From contig CBDDXD010000003.1 in the NCBI GenBank assembly GCA_965235415.1, positions 124,001 to 188,000 of the forward strand: a stretch of 64,000 bases of DNA, written 5' to 3'. The translations under genes were made by a program, and so were the position numbers. The DNA is from Fontibacterium subtropicum. GTDB lineage: Bacteria > Pseudomonadota > Alphaproteobacteria > Pelagibacterales > Pelagibacteraceae. Positions 46,016 to 55,246 of the stretch are shown in pieces. Within the stretch, counting starts at the first letter, position 1. Every line of letters starts with the position of its first letter. A model generated the notes under the pieces. It did no database searches. It saw nothing but the letters and a program-made list of their open reading frames with translations, and was not told the DNA's origin.

Positions 46016-46327
46016 GTGACAACAACTATCACAAGACAATATTTGTCCGATTTAGTTTACAAAGAACTAGGAATTTCTAAAGTTGAATCTTCAAATTTTG
46101 TTGATGACATATTTGAGTTTATTACCTTACAACTTGAAAAAAAAAATAAAGTTAAGATAGCTAATTTTGGCTCTTTTAATATTCGCCATAAGAATGAAAG
46201 AGTAGGAAGAAATCCAAGAACAAAGGAGCAAAAGGTTATTTCCAGTAGAACGGTTGTTACATTTAAACCCTCTAAAATTTTAAAAAATAAAATTAATAAA
46301 CATATCAATGTCGGAGAAGTCAGCTGA
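46016..46327 (+). CDS. ihfA: Integration host factor alpha subunit
   Basis: HU/IHF-fold DNA-bending protein (103 residues). It shows ITRQYLSDLVYKELGISKVESSNFVDDIF, KVKIANFGSFNIRHKNERVGRNPRTKE with the intercalating proline, and VVTFKPSKILKNKIN. Alpha is favoured over HU because of the plsX-ihfA-merR context and the ITR start. The start is GTG at 46016. It overlaps merR by 20 nt. Confidence 0.92.
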   Translation: MTTTITRQYLSDLVYKELGISKVESSNFVDDIFEFITLQLEKKNKVKIANFGSFNIRHKNERVGRNPRTKEQKVISSRTVVTFKPSKILKNKINKHINVGEVS

Positions 46328-46694
46328 AGCTTTAAAAACAATAGGGGAAGTAGCTAAAGAATTAAATCTTATTGAGTTAGAAACTGGAAAAGCAAAAACT
46401 TATATTTTAAGATTTTGGGAAAAAGAGTTTCCTCAATTAAAGCCAAAATTAAGAGCCAAAGGTCGAAGATATTATACTGCTGAGAATGTTCAGCTTTTAA
46501 AAAAAATTCAATATCTTTTAAAAGATAAAGGTCTGACAATAAAAGGAGCAAAAAAAATAATAGAAAATAATATTGATGATATTGAAGTTGACGATTTTGA
46601 GAGAAAAGATATAAGCACTAACGATTTACTAAATAAAAAAGAAAAGCTAATTAGAATTAAAAAAATTATTACAGAACTAAAAAACCTCTCTTAA
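46308..46694 (+). CDS. MerR family transcriptional regulator
   Basis: A 128-residue regulator with an N-terminal winged helix: TIGEVAKELNLIELETGKAKTYILRFWEKEFPQLKP, then RAKGRRYYTAENVQLLKKIQYLL. This is the conserved alphaproteobacterial MerR found next to ihfA. Its effector and targets are unknown. No metal-binding cysteines are present. It ends 1 nt before rpmG. Confidence 0.91.
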   Translation: MSEKSAEALKTIGEVAKELNLIELETGKAKTYILRFWEKEFPQLKPKLRAKGRRYYTAENVQLLKKIQYLLKDKGLTIKGAKKIIENNIDDIEVDDFERKDISTNDLLNKKEKLIRIKKIITELKNLS

Positions 46695-46695
46695 A

Positions 46696-46887
46696 ATGGC
46701 AAAAAAAACTTCAGTCAAAGTAAGATTAGTTCCTGAGTTGAAACCGGATAGTGCCTTTAACTATTACGTTAAAAAACCCTCTGCAGGTGAGAAAGCCAAA
46801 GTTAAGTTGAGAGTAAAAAAATACAATCCTTCTACGCGTAAACATGAATGGTTTGTGGAAAAAAAACTTCCACCCCACAGTAAATAA
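46696..46887 (+). CDS. rpmG: 50S ribosomal protein L33
   Basis: A 63-residue basic protein starting AKKTSVKVRLVPE and ending with the L33 signature KKYNPSTRKHEWFVEKKL. It is a little longer than the usual 55 residues, with an insertion before VKLRVKKYNP. It is the cysteine-free (zinc-independent) form. Confidence 0.87.
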   Translation: MAKKTSVKVRLVPELKPDSAFNYYVKKPSAGEKAKVKLRVKKYNPSTRKHEWFVEKKLPPHSK

Positions 46888-46890
46888 TAG

Positions 46891-47163
46891 TTATTTAACT
46901 ATTTTTTTTTCCAATTTGATTGAATATTGAATCAATTTATTCCAAAAGTTTTTCACTAATACAAAATCCACTTTATTTTTTTTTGCTTCAGCTCTAATTC
47001 GTTTCATTATTTGATTAATCCTTTTTTTATCAACAATTGTGTTTTTCTTTTTGTATTTTGCAATTTTTAGGACTTGTTTTTTTCTTAATCCAAGTAATTT
47101 AATAATTTTCTTATCAATGGTATCGATAGTTGAACGAATTTTTAAAATTTTTCTTTGCGACAT
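46891..47163 (-). CDS. Chorismate mutase, AroQ class
   Basis: A 90-residue all-helical protein. IRSTIDTIDKKIIKLLGLRKKQVLKIAKYKKK carries the catalytic Arg and Lys of AroQ (R in LR, K in KYK). VDKKRINQIMKRIRAEAKKN and the closing helix FWNKLIQYSIKLE complete the fold. It would convert chorismate to prephenate. It is 3 nt from convergent rpmG and 43 nt from divergent ctaA. Confidence 0.82.
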   Translation of the reverse strand: MSQRKILKIRSTIDTIDKKIIKLLGLRKKQVLKIAKYKKKNTIVDKKRINQIMKRIRAEAKKNKVDFVLVKNFWNKLIQYSIKLEKKIVK

Positions 47164-47206
47164 TAAAACGTTTTCTAAATAAGAATATGTTAATTATTAA
47201 TTTATA

Positions 47207-48232
47207 ATGCCAAATATGAATAATCCAAATAAAAATAATACTTACATTACTATTTGGTTGTATTTATCTTTATTCTTAGTTTCGTCGCTGATTTTCATTG
47301 GTGGGTTAACTCGTTTAACTGAATCTGGTCTTTCTATAACTAATTGGGAATTGTTTAGTGGAATTCTTCCTCCGTTAAATCAAAAAAATTGGGATAATTA
47401 TTTTTCTTTATATAAGCAGATTCCTCAATACACAGAAATTAATAAAGGCATGTCTTTGGATGAATTTAAATATATTTTTTGGTGGGAGTATGTTCACCGA
47501 TTATTAGCAAGGTTAGCTTCATTGGTATTTATTTTGCCATTTGTTTATTTTCTCGTAAAAAAAATCTTAAATTTAAAGCAAATTATTCTCTATTCGATTA
47601 TTTCTTTCTTATTTTTTTTTCAGGGTTTTTTGGGATGGTATATGGTTAAAAGTGGTCTAATCTTAAATACAGATGTTAGTCATTTCAGATTATCAGCACA
47701 TTTATTAGGAGCTCAAATTATTTTATCCTTAATATTTTATTCGATTTTATTTAGGAATATTAAAGAAATTCATCTAAATTTTTACTCTTATTTAATTCTA
47801 TTTTTTCTTTTTATTATTTTTTTTCAAATTGCAATTGGTGCTTTTGTTTCAGGACTGGATGCTGCGAAAATATATCAAACTTGGCCACTCATGAATGGAA
47901 ATTTTGTACCCGAAGATGTTTTGGTTAAAGAATTTTCAAATGCAAAAGCTTATTCTAGTCCATCCCATGTTCAATTTTTACATAGGCTTCTTGCTTATTT
48001 AATAATATTTATTTTTAGTATTATTTTTTATTTTTTAATAAAAAATAAAATTGTTAACCTGAAATATTTATTAATTGTTTTATCTGCAATAATTTTTCAA
48101 GTACTGCTTGGTATTCTAGTACTGACGAGTGGTTTTAAAATATACTTTGCTAGCCTTCATCAACTTGGATCGATTTTTTTAATATTTTCGATAATTTATC
48201 TGTTTTACCAAGTATCTGTCTTGCAAAAATAA
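47207..48232 (+). CDS. ctaA: Heme A synthase, CtaA/COX15
   Basis: Oxidises the C8 methyl of heme O to make heme A for aa3 oxidase. The 341-residue protein has about eight membrane helices in two four-helix bundles. Heme-ligand histidines occur in WWEYVHRLLARL, FRLSAHLLGAQ, SHVQFLHRLLAYL and FASLHQLGS. The N-terminal GGLTRLTESGLSITNW is the family signature. This points to a cytochrome aa3-type oxidase in the organism. Confidence 0.95.
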   Translation: MPNMNNPNKNNTYITIWLYLSLFLVSSLIFIGGLTRLTESGLSITNWELFSGILPPLNQKNWDNYFSLYKQIPQYTEINKGMSLDEFKYIFWWEYVHRLLARLASLVFILPFVYFLVKKILNLKQIILYSIISFLFFFQGFLGWYMVKSGLILNTDVSHFRLSAHLLGAQIILSLIFYSILFRNIKEIHLNFYSYLILFFLFIIFFQIAIGAFVSGLDAAKIYQTWPLMNGNFVPEDVLVKEFSNAKAYSSPSHVQFLHRLLAYLIIFIFSIIFYFLIKNKIVNLKYLLIVLSAIIFQVLLGILVLTSGFKIYFASLHQLGSIFLIFSIIYLFYQVSVLQK

Positions 48233-48252
48233 TAAAATTTACCTTAATCCAT

Positions 48253-48279
48253 TTGACATAATTATAGCCAAAATATATT
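48253..48279 (+). promoter_or_regulatory. Probable rplM-rpsI promoter
   Basis: A perfect -35 TTGACA (48253-48258) is followed 15 nt later by TATATT (48274-48279). The rplM ATG is at 48294, so the leader is very short, and no Shine-Dalgarno is visible. Confidence 0.45.
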
Positions 48280-48293
48280 TATTCCGTTCCTTT

Positions 48294-48749
48294 ATGACTG
48301 AATTTATAAAAAAAAAAGAAGTTAAAAAAAATTGGTATAAGATTGATGCAACAAATTTAATTGTTGGCAGACTAGCTTCTGAAATCACTAAAATTTTAAG
48401 AGGAAAGAAAAAAACAAGTTACACTCCGAATATGGATGATGGAGATTTCGTCATTGTAACGAATGCAAGAAAAATAAAATTTACTGGGAAAAAATTTTCT
48501 AAAAAAATCTATTATAAACATACTGGCTATCCAGGCGGTATTAAAGAAACAACACCAGATAAAATTTTAGATAAAGATCCTTCGAGAATTATTAAATTAG
48601 CAGTTAAGAGAATGTTACCGAAAGGTCCGCTTGGCAGAAAACAACTTGGAAATTTGAAAGTTTATAATGATGATAAACATCCACATGAAACTCAAAAAGC
48701 GATAGATTTTGATTTTAAATCTATCAATAGAAAGAATTATTTAAATTAA
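48294..48749 (+). CDS. rplM: 50S ribosomal protein L13
   Basis: A 151-residue large-subunit protein. WYKIDATNLIVGRLASEITKILRGKKK, DGDFVIVTNARKIKFTGKK, YYKHTGYPGGIKETTP and RMLPKGPLGRKQLGNLKVY are the L13 landmarks. It pairs with rpsI, 2 nt downstream. Confidence 0.97.
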   Translation: MTEFIKKKEVKKNWYKIDATNLIVGRLASEITKILRGKKKTSYTPNMDDGDFVIVTNARKIKFTGKKFSKKIYYKHTGYPGGIKETTPDKILDKDPSRIIKLAVKRMLPKGPLGRKQLGNLKVYNDDKHPHETQKAIDFDFKSINRKNYLN

Positions 48750-48751
48750 TT

Positions 48752-49162
48752 ATGGTTCAGAGTTTAGCTGTTTCAAATAATAGATTTTATGCAACTGGAA
48801 AAAGAAAAAGTTCAATTGCACGTGTTTGGTTAAAAGAAGGTTCAGGAGCTATTTTAGTAAATGGAAAAAAATATAACGAATATTTTAAACGACCTGTTCT
48901 TCAAATAAGCATTGAGAAGCCATTTAATAGTATTAATAAAAATGGTGGATATGATGTTATGTGTACTGTCAAAGGTGGTGGTTTAACCGGTCAGGCGGGC
49001 GCTGTGTCTTTAGGCATATCTAAGGCATTATTTGCTTTAGATGGAACATTGAGAAAAACATTAAAAAAAGAAAAGTTATTAACAAGAGATTCAAGAAAAG
49101 TTGAAAGAAAAAAATACGGACAGAGAAAAGCTCGAAGAAGATTTCAGTTTTCTAAACGATAG
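48752..49162 (+). CDS. rpsI: 30S ribosomal protein S9
   Basis: A 136-residue small-subunit protein ending in the decoding-site tail GQRKARRRFQFSKR. YATGKRKSSIARVWLKEGSG and GGGLTGQAGAVSLGISKAL are typical. It directly follows rplM. Confidence 0.97.
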   Translation: MVQSLAVSNNRFYATGKRKSSIARVWLKEGSGAILVNGKKYNEYFKRPVLQISIEKPFNSINKNGGYDVMCTVKGGGLTGQAGAVSLGISKALFALDGTLRKTLKKEKLLTRDSRKVERKKYGQRKARRRFQFSKR

Positions 49163-49169
49163 TCTACTC

Positions 49170-49187
49170 AGACTAATTTTAGTCTTT
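49170..49187 (+). terminator. Weak intrinsic terminator candidate after rpsI
   Basis: AGACTA (49170-49175) pairs with TAGTCT (49180-49185) around an ATTT loop, starting 7 nt after the rpsI stop. Only a short TT follows, so termination would be weak. Confidence 0.4.
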
Positions 49188-49219
49188 AAGTCATTTACAA
49201 CTTCTTATAAATACTGTGC

Positions 49220-50251
49220 ATGTCCGAAAAATATAACGTTTTAATTAATGGAGCTTCAGGTTTTGTTGGTTTAGAACTTATTAAAATATTAAGTAATCAT
49301 AAATTCATTAATCTTAAATACTTATGCTCAAGAGGTTCTATTGGAAAATCAATTAATTCTTTTTTAAAAAATAAAATTAAAAAAAAATTACCATTAATCT
49401 CTGATATTAAAAAAGCTGATTTGAATGATGTTGATATAATTTTTTCAGCACTCCCACATGGGGAAGCGCAGTTATTATCTAATAATATTTCTCCCCATCA
49501 TATTTTAATCGATTTATCAGCAGATTTTAGATTTTCAGACATTAAAGTATACGAAAAATGGTATGGCCTTAAACATTATGCGGCCGATAATCAAAAATAT
49601 TCAGTTTATGGTCTGTCTGAATTTGCAAAAAATGATATTGAAAAAAGTAATATAATATCTTGTCCTGGGTGTTATCCAACTTCAGCTCAGTTAGCGCTAA
49701 TTCCTTTATTATTGAAAAAAATAATTAAAACTTCAAAAATAATTATAGATTCTAAATCTGGTTATTCAGGAGCGGGGAAAAAAACTGCTGATAAAAAGCT
49801 TTATCCTAATATTAATAAAAATATTGCAGTTTATGGAGTTGGCCATCATAGACATATGCCTGAAATCGATCAGGGTTTAAAATTGTTTGGAAAAGTTTCT
49901 GGTAATTTAAAAATTGAATTTACTCCACATCTTATTCCAACTTTTAGAGGAATAGTAACAACCATATATGCTGATCTTAACAAGAATATGAATGTTAAAA
50001 AAATTCATCAATATTTAACTAAATTTTATAAGAACAGTAATTTCGTGAAAATTTTACCATATGGAAAATTTGTAAATACAAATAATGTTAATAATACTAA
50101 CAATTGTAATATTAATATTTTTCCAGGAAGATATAAAAATCAATTAATTATTGTAAGTTCTATTGATAATTTAGTTAAAGGAGCTGCAGGACAGGCAGTT
50201 CAAAATATGAATATAAGATTAGGTTTGAAAGAAACTGTAGGATTAGAATAA
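49220..50251 (+). CDS. argC: N-acetyl-gamma-glutamyl-phosphate reductase
   Basis: Third step of arginine synthesis. The 343-residue protein has the NADP motif NGASGFVGLELIKIL, FSALPHGEAQ, the active-site Cys151 in SCPGCYPTSAQLAL, and GVGHHRHMPEI. Its last base is the first base of hom (TAATG), so the two are translationally linked. The rpsI-argC neighbourhood is common in alphaproteobacteria. Confidence 0.95.
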   Translation: MSEKYNVLINGASGFVGLELIKILSNHKFINLKYLCSRGSIGKSINSFLKNKIKKKLPLISDIKKADLNDVDIIFSALPHGEAQLLSNNISPHHILIDLSADFRFSDIKVYEKWYGLKHYAADNQKYSVYGLSEFAKNDIEKSNIISCPGCYPTSAQLALIPLLLKKIIKTSKIIIDSKSGYSGAGKKTADKKLYPNINKNIAVYGVGHHRHMPEIDQGLKLFGKVSGNLKIEFTPHLIPTFRGIVTTIYADLNKNMNVKKIHQYLTKFYKNSNFVKILPYGKFVNTNNVNNTNNCNINIFPGRYKNQLIIVSSIDNLVKGAAGQAVQNMNIRLGLKETVGLE

Positions 50252-51558
50252 TGAATTTTAAAGATAATTATAATATTGCAATTGTCGGTCTTGGAAATAT
50301 TGGTTCAGAGGTTTACAGACATTTAGTTAAGAATAAGAAAGTTATCGAAACAAATACAAATTCAACTTACCAAATAAAATATATTTCCGCTAAAACGATT
50401 AATAAGAAAAGAGGATTTAGCATTCCAAAAAAAATGTGGGTTAAAAATCCTTTATCGTTAGTTAAAAAAGATGACGTAGATATTATTATTGAGTTAATTG
50501 GTGGAGCCGATGGTGTAGCTAAAAAATTAGCATTTGCGACATTAAACAATAACAAACATTTCGTTACAGCTAATAAAGCTTTAATATTTAAACATGGCAA
50601 TGAACTTGCAAAAATTGCAGAAAAAAATTCAGTAAATTTATTATTTGAAGCATCTGTCGGCGGTGGAATACCTATAATCAAGTCTATAAAAGAAAGTTTA
50701 GTAGGTAATAAATTATTTCATATTTATGGAATATTAAATGGAACAACAAATTTTATTTTAACTGAAATAGAAAGAACTAAAAAAAGTTTTAAAGAGATTT
50801 TGCTAAATGCACAAAAACTTGGTTATGCTGAAACAAATCCTAAACTTGATCTTAATGGAGATGATGTTAAATCCAAAATATCAATATTAAGTGCATTGTG
50901 TTTTAAAACTAAAATAATCAACAAGAGTTTCTTAACAGAGGGAATTGAGCAGATTGATCTAGAAGATGTTGAGTATGCTCATAAATTTAAATACAAGATA
51001 AAACTTCTTGGAATTTCTGAAATCATTGATAATAAAATTAAGCAAAGAGTTCATCCTTGTTTAATTTCAAAAGATTCTGATCTTGCAAAAATCAATGGGG
51101 CCAATAATGCAATAATGGTTGAGGGCAATCCAGTTGGCAAAATAGTTTATCAAGGTCTTGGTGCTGGCAAAGGTCCAACTACTTCATCTATCATTTCTGA
51201 TTTAAATTCAATTCTTAAAGGAAATATAACCCTACCATTTGGTTTTAATCACTCTGATGCAAAAGAGTTTAAAATGTTTGATTTTAATAATCACATTTGT
51301 AAATTTTATTTAAGAATAGTTGTTAAAGATAAGCCGGGTGTTTTATCTAAAATTACATCAATTTTATCATCACATAAAATTTCTATACAAAGCATATTGC
51401 AACAGCCCTTAAGTAACGCGAAATTTGCTAATTTAGTTATCATTACTCATAATGCTAAAGAGAAGGATATGAAATTAGCGTTAAAGAAAATTTCTAAAGA
51501 AAAATTTATAAGTAAAAAAATTACGATGATCAGAATTAGAAATGAAAAAAAATTATGA
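50251..51558 (+). CDS. hom: Homoserine dehydrogenase
   Basis: Reduces aspartate semialdehyde to homoserine for threonine and methionine. The 435-residue protein has NAD-binding IAIVGLGNIGSEVYRHL, ITxNKAL-like TANKALIFKHG, GGGIPIIKSIKESL, GILNGTTNFILTEIE and AETNPKLDLNGDDVKSK. A C-terminal ACT domain (VKDKPGVLSKITSILSSHKISIQSIL) suggests amino-acid feedback control. It overlaps glpX by 4 nt. Confidence 0.96.
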   Translation: MNFKDNYNIAIVGLGNIGSEVYRHLVKNKKVIETNTNSTYQIKYISAKTINKKRGFSIPKKMWVKNPLSLVKKDDVDIIIELIGGADGVAKKLAFATLNNNKHFVTANKALIFKHGNELAKIAEKNSVNLLFEASVGGGIPIIKSIKESLVGNKLFHIYGILNGTTNFILTEIERTKKSFKEILLNAQKLGYAETNPKLDLNGDDVKSKISILSALCFKTKIINKSFLTEGIEQIDLEDVEYAHKFKYKIKLLGISEIIDNKIKQRVHPCLISKDSDLAKINGANNAIMVEGNPVGKIVYQGLGAGKGPTTSSIISDLNSILKGNITLPFGFNHSDAKEFKMFDFNNHICKFYLRIVVKDKPGVLSKITSILSSHKISIQSILQQPLSNAKFANLVIITHNAKEKDMKLALKKISKEKFISKKITMIRIRNEKKL

Positions 51559-52502
51559 TTATCGACGATGGTTTTGTAGATTTATTTGTAAAAACCACTA
51601 GCGAAGCTGCTTACGCATCATCATTATTAAAAGGTAAAGGTGATAAAATTGCTGCAGATCAAGCTGCAGTCGATAAGATGAGACTTTTCCTTAATAATAT
51701 CCCTATGAAAGGAAAAATTGTCATAGGAGAGGGTGAGATGGATGAGGCCCCAATGCTTTATATTAATGAATTAGTCGGGACAGGAGTGGGGGAAGAACTT
51801 GATATTGCTGTTGATCCATTGGAGGGGACAAATTTAACTGCTAAAAATTTACCAAATGCAATGTCAGTTCTTGCAGTATCTAAAAAAAATAATCTCTTAC
51901 ATGCTCCAGATACTTATATGGAAAAAATTGCTGTTGGAAAAAATATTAAAGAAGGAGTAATCGATCTTGATTTTGGAATATCAAAAAATCTTAAAAATTT
52001 AGCTGATTTTAAAAATACAACGCCCGATAAATTGACTATCTGCCTCTTAGAAAGAGAAAGACATGATCATATAGTTAAAGATGCTAAACAACTGGGTACT
52101 AAAATTAAATTTATTTCAGATGGAGATGTGGCTGGAGCTATTTATGCAGGTATTGAGGAATTTAAAGTAGATATATATTTAGGCATAGGAGGAGCACCAG
52201 AGGGTGTCCTTGCTGCTGCTGCAATTAAATGTTTAGGAGGGCAGTTTCAGGCAAGATTAGTTTTAAGTAATGAACATGAAATTGATAAGGCTAAAAAAAT
52301 GGGAATAAAAGATTTGAAAAAGAAATATTATATTAACGACATTGTAAAAGATGATGTTTTATTTTGTGCAACTGGGGTAACCGGTGGAGATTTGCTTCAA
52401 GGGATTAAGATTTTAGATAATGGTTTTTATCAATCAGAAACCTACGTTTTGCATCACGCATCTAAACTTAATAAAAAAATTATAAATAAATTTAAAATAT
52501 GA
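51555..52502 (+). CDS. glpX: Fructose-1,6-bisphosphatase class II
   Basis: Gluconeogenic phosphatase, 315 residues. Metal and substrate motifs: IVIGEGEMDEAPML, DIAVDPLEGTNLTAKN, and GGAPEGVLAAAAIKCLGG. It overlaps hom by 4 nt and recJ by 4 nt, forming the argC-hom-glpX-recJ operon; hom-glpX-recJ is a conserved alphaproteobacterial trio. Confidence 0.95.
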   Translation: MIIDDGFVDLFVKTTSEAAYASSLLKGKGDKIAADQAAVDKMRLFLNNIPMKGKIVIGEGEMDEAPMLYINELVGTGVGEELDIAVDPLEGTNLTAKNLPNAMSVLAVSKKNNLLHAPDTYMEKIAVGKNIKEGVIDLDFGISKNLKNLADFKNTTPDKLTICLLERERHDHIVKDAKQLGTKIKFISDGDVAGAIYAGIEEFKVDIYLGIGGAPEGVLAAAAIKCLGGQFQARLVLSNEHEIDKAKKMGIKDLKKKYYINDIVKDDVLFCATGVTGGDLLQGIKILDNGFYQSETYVLHHASKLNKKIINKFKI

Positions 52503-54250
52503 AATACCAGTCCATCACTGGTAAAGAATGGATTTTATCCAATTATAGCGAAAACCTAGCATTAGAAATTTCTCAAAAGTTTGGAATTGATAATTTTTTG
52601 TCAAAACTTTTATCGATTAGAAAAATTACACCTGAGAGCTGTCAGTCATATTTAAATCCTAAGATTAAAGAATTCATGCCAAACCCAAGTGTTTTAAAAG
52701 ACATGGATCTTGCTGTGGATGCTCTTATTAAAGCTATTAAAGAAAATAAAAGGATTTGCATTTTAGGTGACTATGACGTGGATGGCGCTTCCTCTACAGC
52801 GCTTATTGTAAATTTTTTAAAAAATATACACTCTAACTATTTTATTTATATTCCAGACCGTCAGATTGATGGTTACGGTCCATCTATAAATTCATTAAAG
52901 AATATTATTGAGAAAAAAGGTGAATTTTTAATTACCGTTGATTGTGGAACTACATCTTTTGAAGCTCTTGAATATGCTAATACTAATAACATTGATGTTC
53001 TTGTTATTGATCACCATCAAGCAGAAATTAAACTTCCTAAATGTAAAGCCTTAGTAAACCCTAATCAAATAGATGATAAATCGAATCTTGGTTATTTATG
53101 TGCAGCTGGTGTTTCTTTTTTATTTATTGTCGCCCTGAATCGCACACTTAGAGAAAGTAAATTTTATAAAGATAAAAATATTAATGAGCCAGATTTATAT
53201 GATTATTTAGATTTAGTTGCTTTAGGAACAATTTGCGATGTTGTTCCTTTAATCAATCTAAATAGAGCCTTTGTTTATCAAGGAATACAAATATTAAAGA
53301 AGAGAAAAAACTTAGGAATAAAAACTTTAATAGATGTCTCTGACATAAAAGAAAGTCCTGATACTTATCATATTGGTTTTTTATTAGGACCTAGAATCAA
53401 TGCCGGTGGAAGAATAGGCCAATCTGATCTTGGTGCAAATTTGCTAACATCTGAAGATCCAAAGAAAAGTTATGAGATAGCAACAACCTTAGATTCATTA
53501 AATAAAAAAAGAAAAACGATAGAGGAAGATATTTTAAATGAGGCTTATTTACTTGCAGAAAAAGAAAATAATAATGAAGTAATAGTGGTAGCGAATAAGT
53601 TTTGGCACGAAGGATTAATTGGTATTATTGCTAGCAGAATTAAAGAAAAATTTTTTAAACCTACCATAGTTATTTCATCTACAAAAAATATTGCAAAAGG
53701 GTCCTGTAGATCTGTTTTTGGATTTGATATTGGCCTTGCTATTTTAGCAGCTAAACAGAATGGAATTCTTATAAAGGGAGGAGGTCATAAGATGGCTGCC
53801 GGTTTTAGTATTGAAGAGGGCAAAATAAATGATCTTAAAAATTTTTTAATATCTAAATTTAAATCGTTAAAACCAAATTTTATTCCAAATAACTTTATAG
53901 AGATTGATAGTATTTTATCAGCTAATGCTGTTAATGAAAAAACTTATGAAGAAGTAAGTAAATTAGGACCGTTTGGATCAGGAAATTCTGAGCCTAGATT
54001 TATTGTGGAAGATTTATCATTAATTAAAATAAACTTTGAAAATGATTTTTTATTAAAAGTTATATTTAAAAATAGTAGCGGTCTTTATTTACATGGAATT
54101 TGTTTTAAAAATAATAAAGAAAAAATAATTGATTATCTAAAAAATTTTAAAAATCATAAATTCCATATAGCTGGAAAACTAAGTTGTAATGATTGGAATA
54201 AACAAAGAGTTATTGAATTTGTTATTGAAGATATTTCTTTAACCCACTAA
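52499..54250 (+). CDS. recJ: Single-stranded-DNA-specific exonuclease RecJ
   Basis: 5'-3' ssDNA exonuclease of the DHH family, 583 residues. The metal motifs are LGDYDVDGASSTALIV, TVDCGT, VIDHHQA and LDLVALGTICDVVPL. The DHHA1 domain has GGGHKMAAGFSIE. The C-terminal OB-like domain includes GPFGSGNSEPRF. The length is typical. It is the last gene before the tRNA-Glu promoter region. Confidence 0.95.
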   Translation: MKYQSITGKEWILSNYSENLALEISQKFGIDNFLSKLLSIRKITPESCQSYLNPKIKEFMPNPSVLKDMDLAVDALIKAIKENKRICILGDYDVDGASSTALIVNFLKNIHSNYFIYIPDRQIDGYGPSINSLKNIIEKKGEFLITVDCGTTSFEALEYANTNNIDVLVIDHHQAEIKLPKCKALVNPNQIDDKSNLGYLCAAGVSFLFIVALNRTLRESKFYKDKNINEPDLYDYLDLVALGTICDVVPLINLNRAFVYQGIQILKKRKNLGIKTLIDVSDIKESPDTYHIGFLLGPRINAGGRIGQSDLGANLLTSEDPKKSYEIATTLDSLNKKRKTIEEDILNEAYLLAEKENNNEVIVVANKFWHEGLIGIIASRIKEKFFKPTIVISSTKNIAKGSCRSVFGFDIGLAILAAKQNGILIKGGGHKMAAGFSIEEGKINDLKNFLISKFKSLKPNFIPNNFIEIDSILSANAVNEKTYEEVSKLGPFGSGNSEPRFIVEDLSLIKINFENDFLLKVIFKNSSGLYLHGICFKNNKEKIIDYLKNFKNHKFHIAGKLSCNDWNKQRVIEFVIEDISLTH

Positions 54251-54286
54251 CAAATACAGAGATAAATATACTTAATTATATAATTG

Positions 54287-54315
54287 TTGATTATTATAAT
54301 TAAACAATCTAAATA
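54287..54315 (+). promoter_or_regulatory. tRNA-Glu promoter
   Basis: TTGATT (54287-54292), a 17-nt spacer, and TAAATA (54310-54315) lie 13 nt before the tRNA 5' end. Confidence 0.5.
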
Positions 54316-54328
54316 ACTTTACTTTCAA

Positions 54329-54403
54329 GGTCCCTTCGTCTATCGGTTAGGACACGTGGTTTTCATCCATGAAAGAGGGGTTCGATTCCCCTAGGGACCG
54401 CCA
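54329..54403 (+). tRNA. tRNA-Glu(UUC)
   Basis: A 75-nt cloverleaf: the acceptor GGTCCCT pairs with AGGGACC, the anticodon loop TTTTCAT gives TTC, the T arm is GGGGTTCGATTCCCC, and CCA is encoded. It lies between recJ and the FAH gene. Confidence 0.96.
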
Positions 54404-54411
54404 CTGAAATT

Positions 54412-55245
54412 ATGAAATTTTTAAGAGTTGGAAATATAGGTTCTGAAAAGCCAGCTATATTAGATAATCATATTATTAGAGATTTATCATCAGTTATCAA
54501 AGATATTGATCATACATCAATTGGTGACAATTTAATTAATACTGTAAAAAAATTAGATATTTCAAAACTTCCGCAACTAGATAGTAATTTAAGAATAGGA
54601 GCATGTGTTTCTAATCCAACTAAATTTTTAGGAATTGGATTAAATTTTCTAGATCATGCATTAGAGCAAAATTTAGAACCTCCTAAAGAGCCAATTATTT
54701 TTTCAAAGGCAACGACCTGTGTTAGCGGACCAAATGATGATGTTATTATTCCTAAAAATTCAAATAAAACGGATTGGGAAGTAGAAATTGCGTTTGTCAT
54801 AGGAAAAAAAGGAAAAAATATTTCATTAGCAGAGGCTGAAAATTATATTTTTGGCTATTGTTTAGTATGTGACTTTAGCGAAAGAGAATGGCAAAAAAAT
54901 AGAAGTGGTCAATGGATTAAAGGCAAATCAGCAGATACTTTTGGACCGATAGGCCCTTACATTGTGACTAAGGATGAGATTAAGGATCTATACAATTTAA
55001 ATATGAGTTTGGATGTTAATGGAAAAAGAATGCAAACAGGTAATACTTCAAAAATGATTCATAAAATGAATTTTTTAACATCCTATGCTAGTGAATTTAT
55101 GACTTTAATGCCTGGAGATATCATTACCACAGGAACTCCTCCAGGAGTTGGTGATAGTATGAAACCGCCAACTTATTTAAAAAAAGGGGATGTTGTAACA
55201 CTTACGATTGACCAATTAGGCAGTCAAAAACATTCAGTTAAATAA
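54412..55245 (+). CDS. Fumarylacetoacetate hydrolase family protein
   Basis: A 277-residue FAH-fold hydrolase/isomerase. The metal ligands are in DWEVEIAFVIGKKGKNI (ExE) with KGKSADTFGPIGPYIV. The substrate loop is FLGIGLNFLDHA, and the end is TGTPPGVGDSMKPPTYLKKGDVV. Family members act on 2-keto-pentenoates, acylpyruvates or ureidoglycolate; this one cannot be placed further. It starts 8 nt after tRNA-Glu and ends convergent with gpx. Confidence 0.87.
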   Translation: MKFLRVGNIGSEKPAILDNHIIRDLSSVIKDIDHTSIGDNLINTVKKLDISKLPQLDSNLRIGACVSNPTKFLGIGLNFLDHALEQNLEPPKEPIIFSKATTCVSGPNDDVIIPKNSNKTDWEVEIAFVIGKKGKNISLAEAENYIFGYCLVCDFSEREWQKNRSGQWIKGKSADTFGPIGPYIVTKDEIKDLYNLNMSLDVNGKRMQTGNTSKMIHKMNFLTSYASEFMTLMPGDIITTGTPPGVGDSMKPPTYLKKGDVVTLTIDQLGSQKHSVK

Positions 55246-55246
55246 A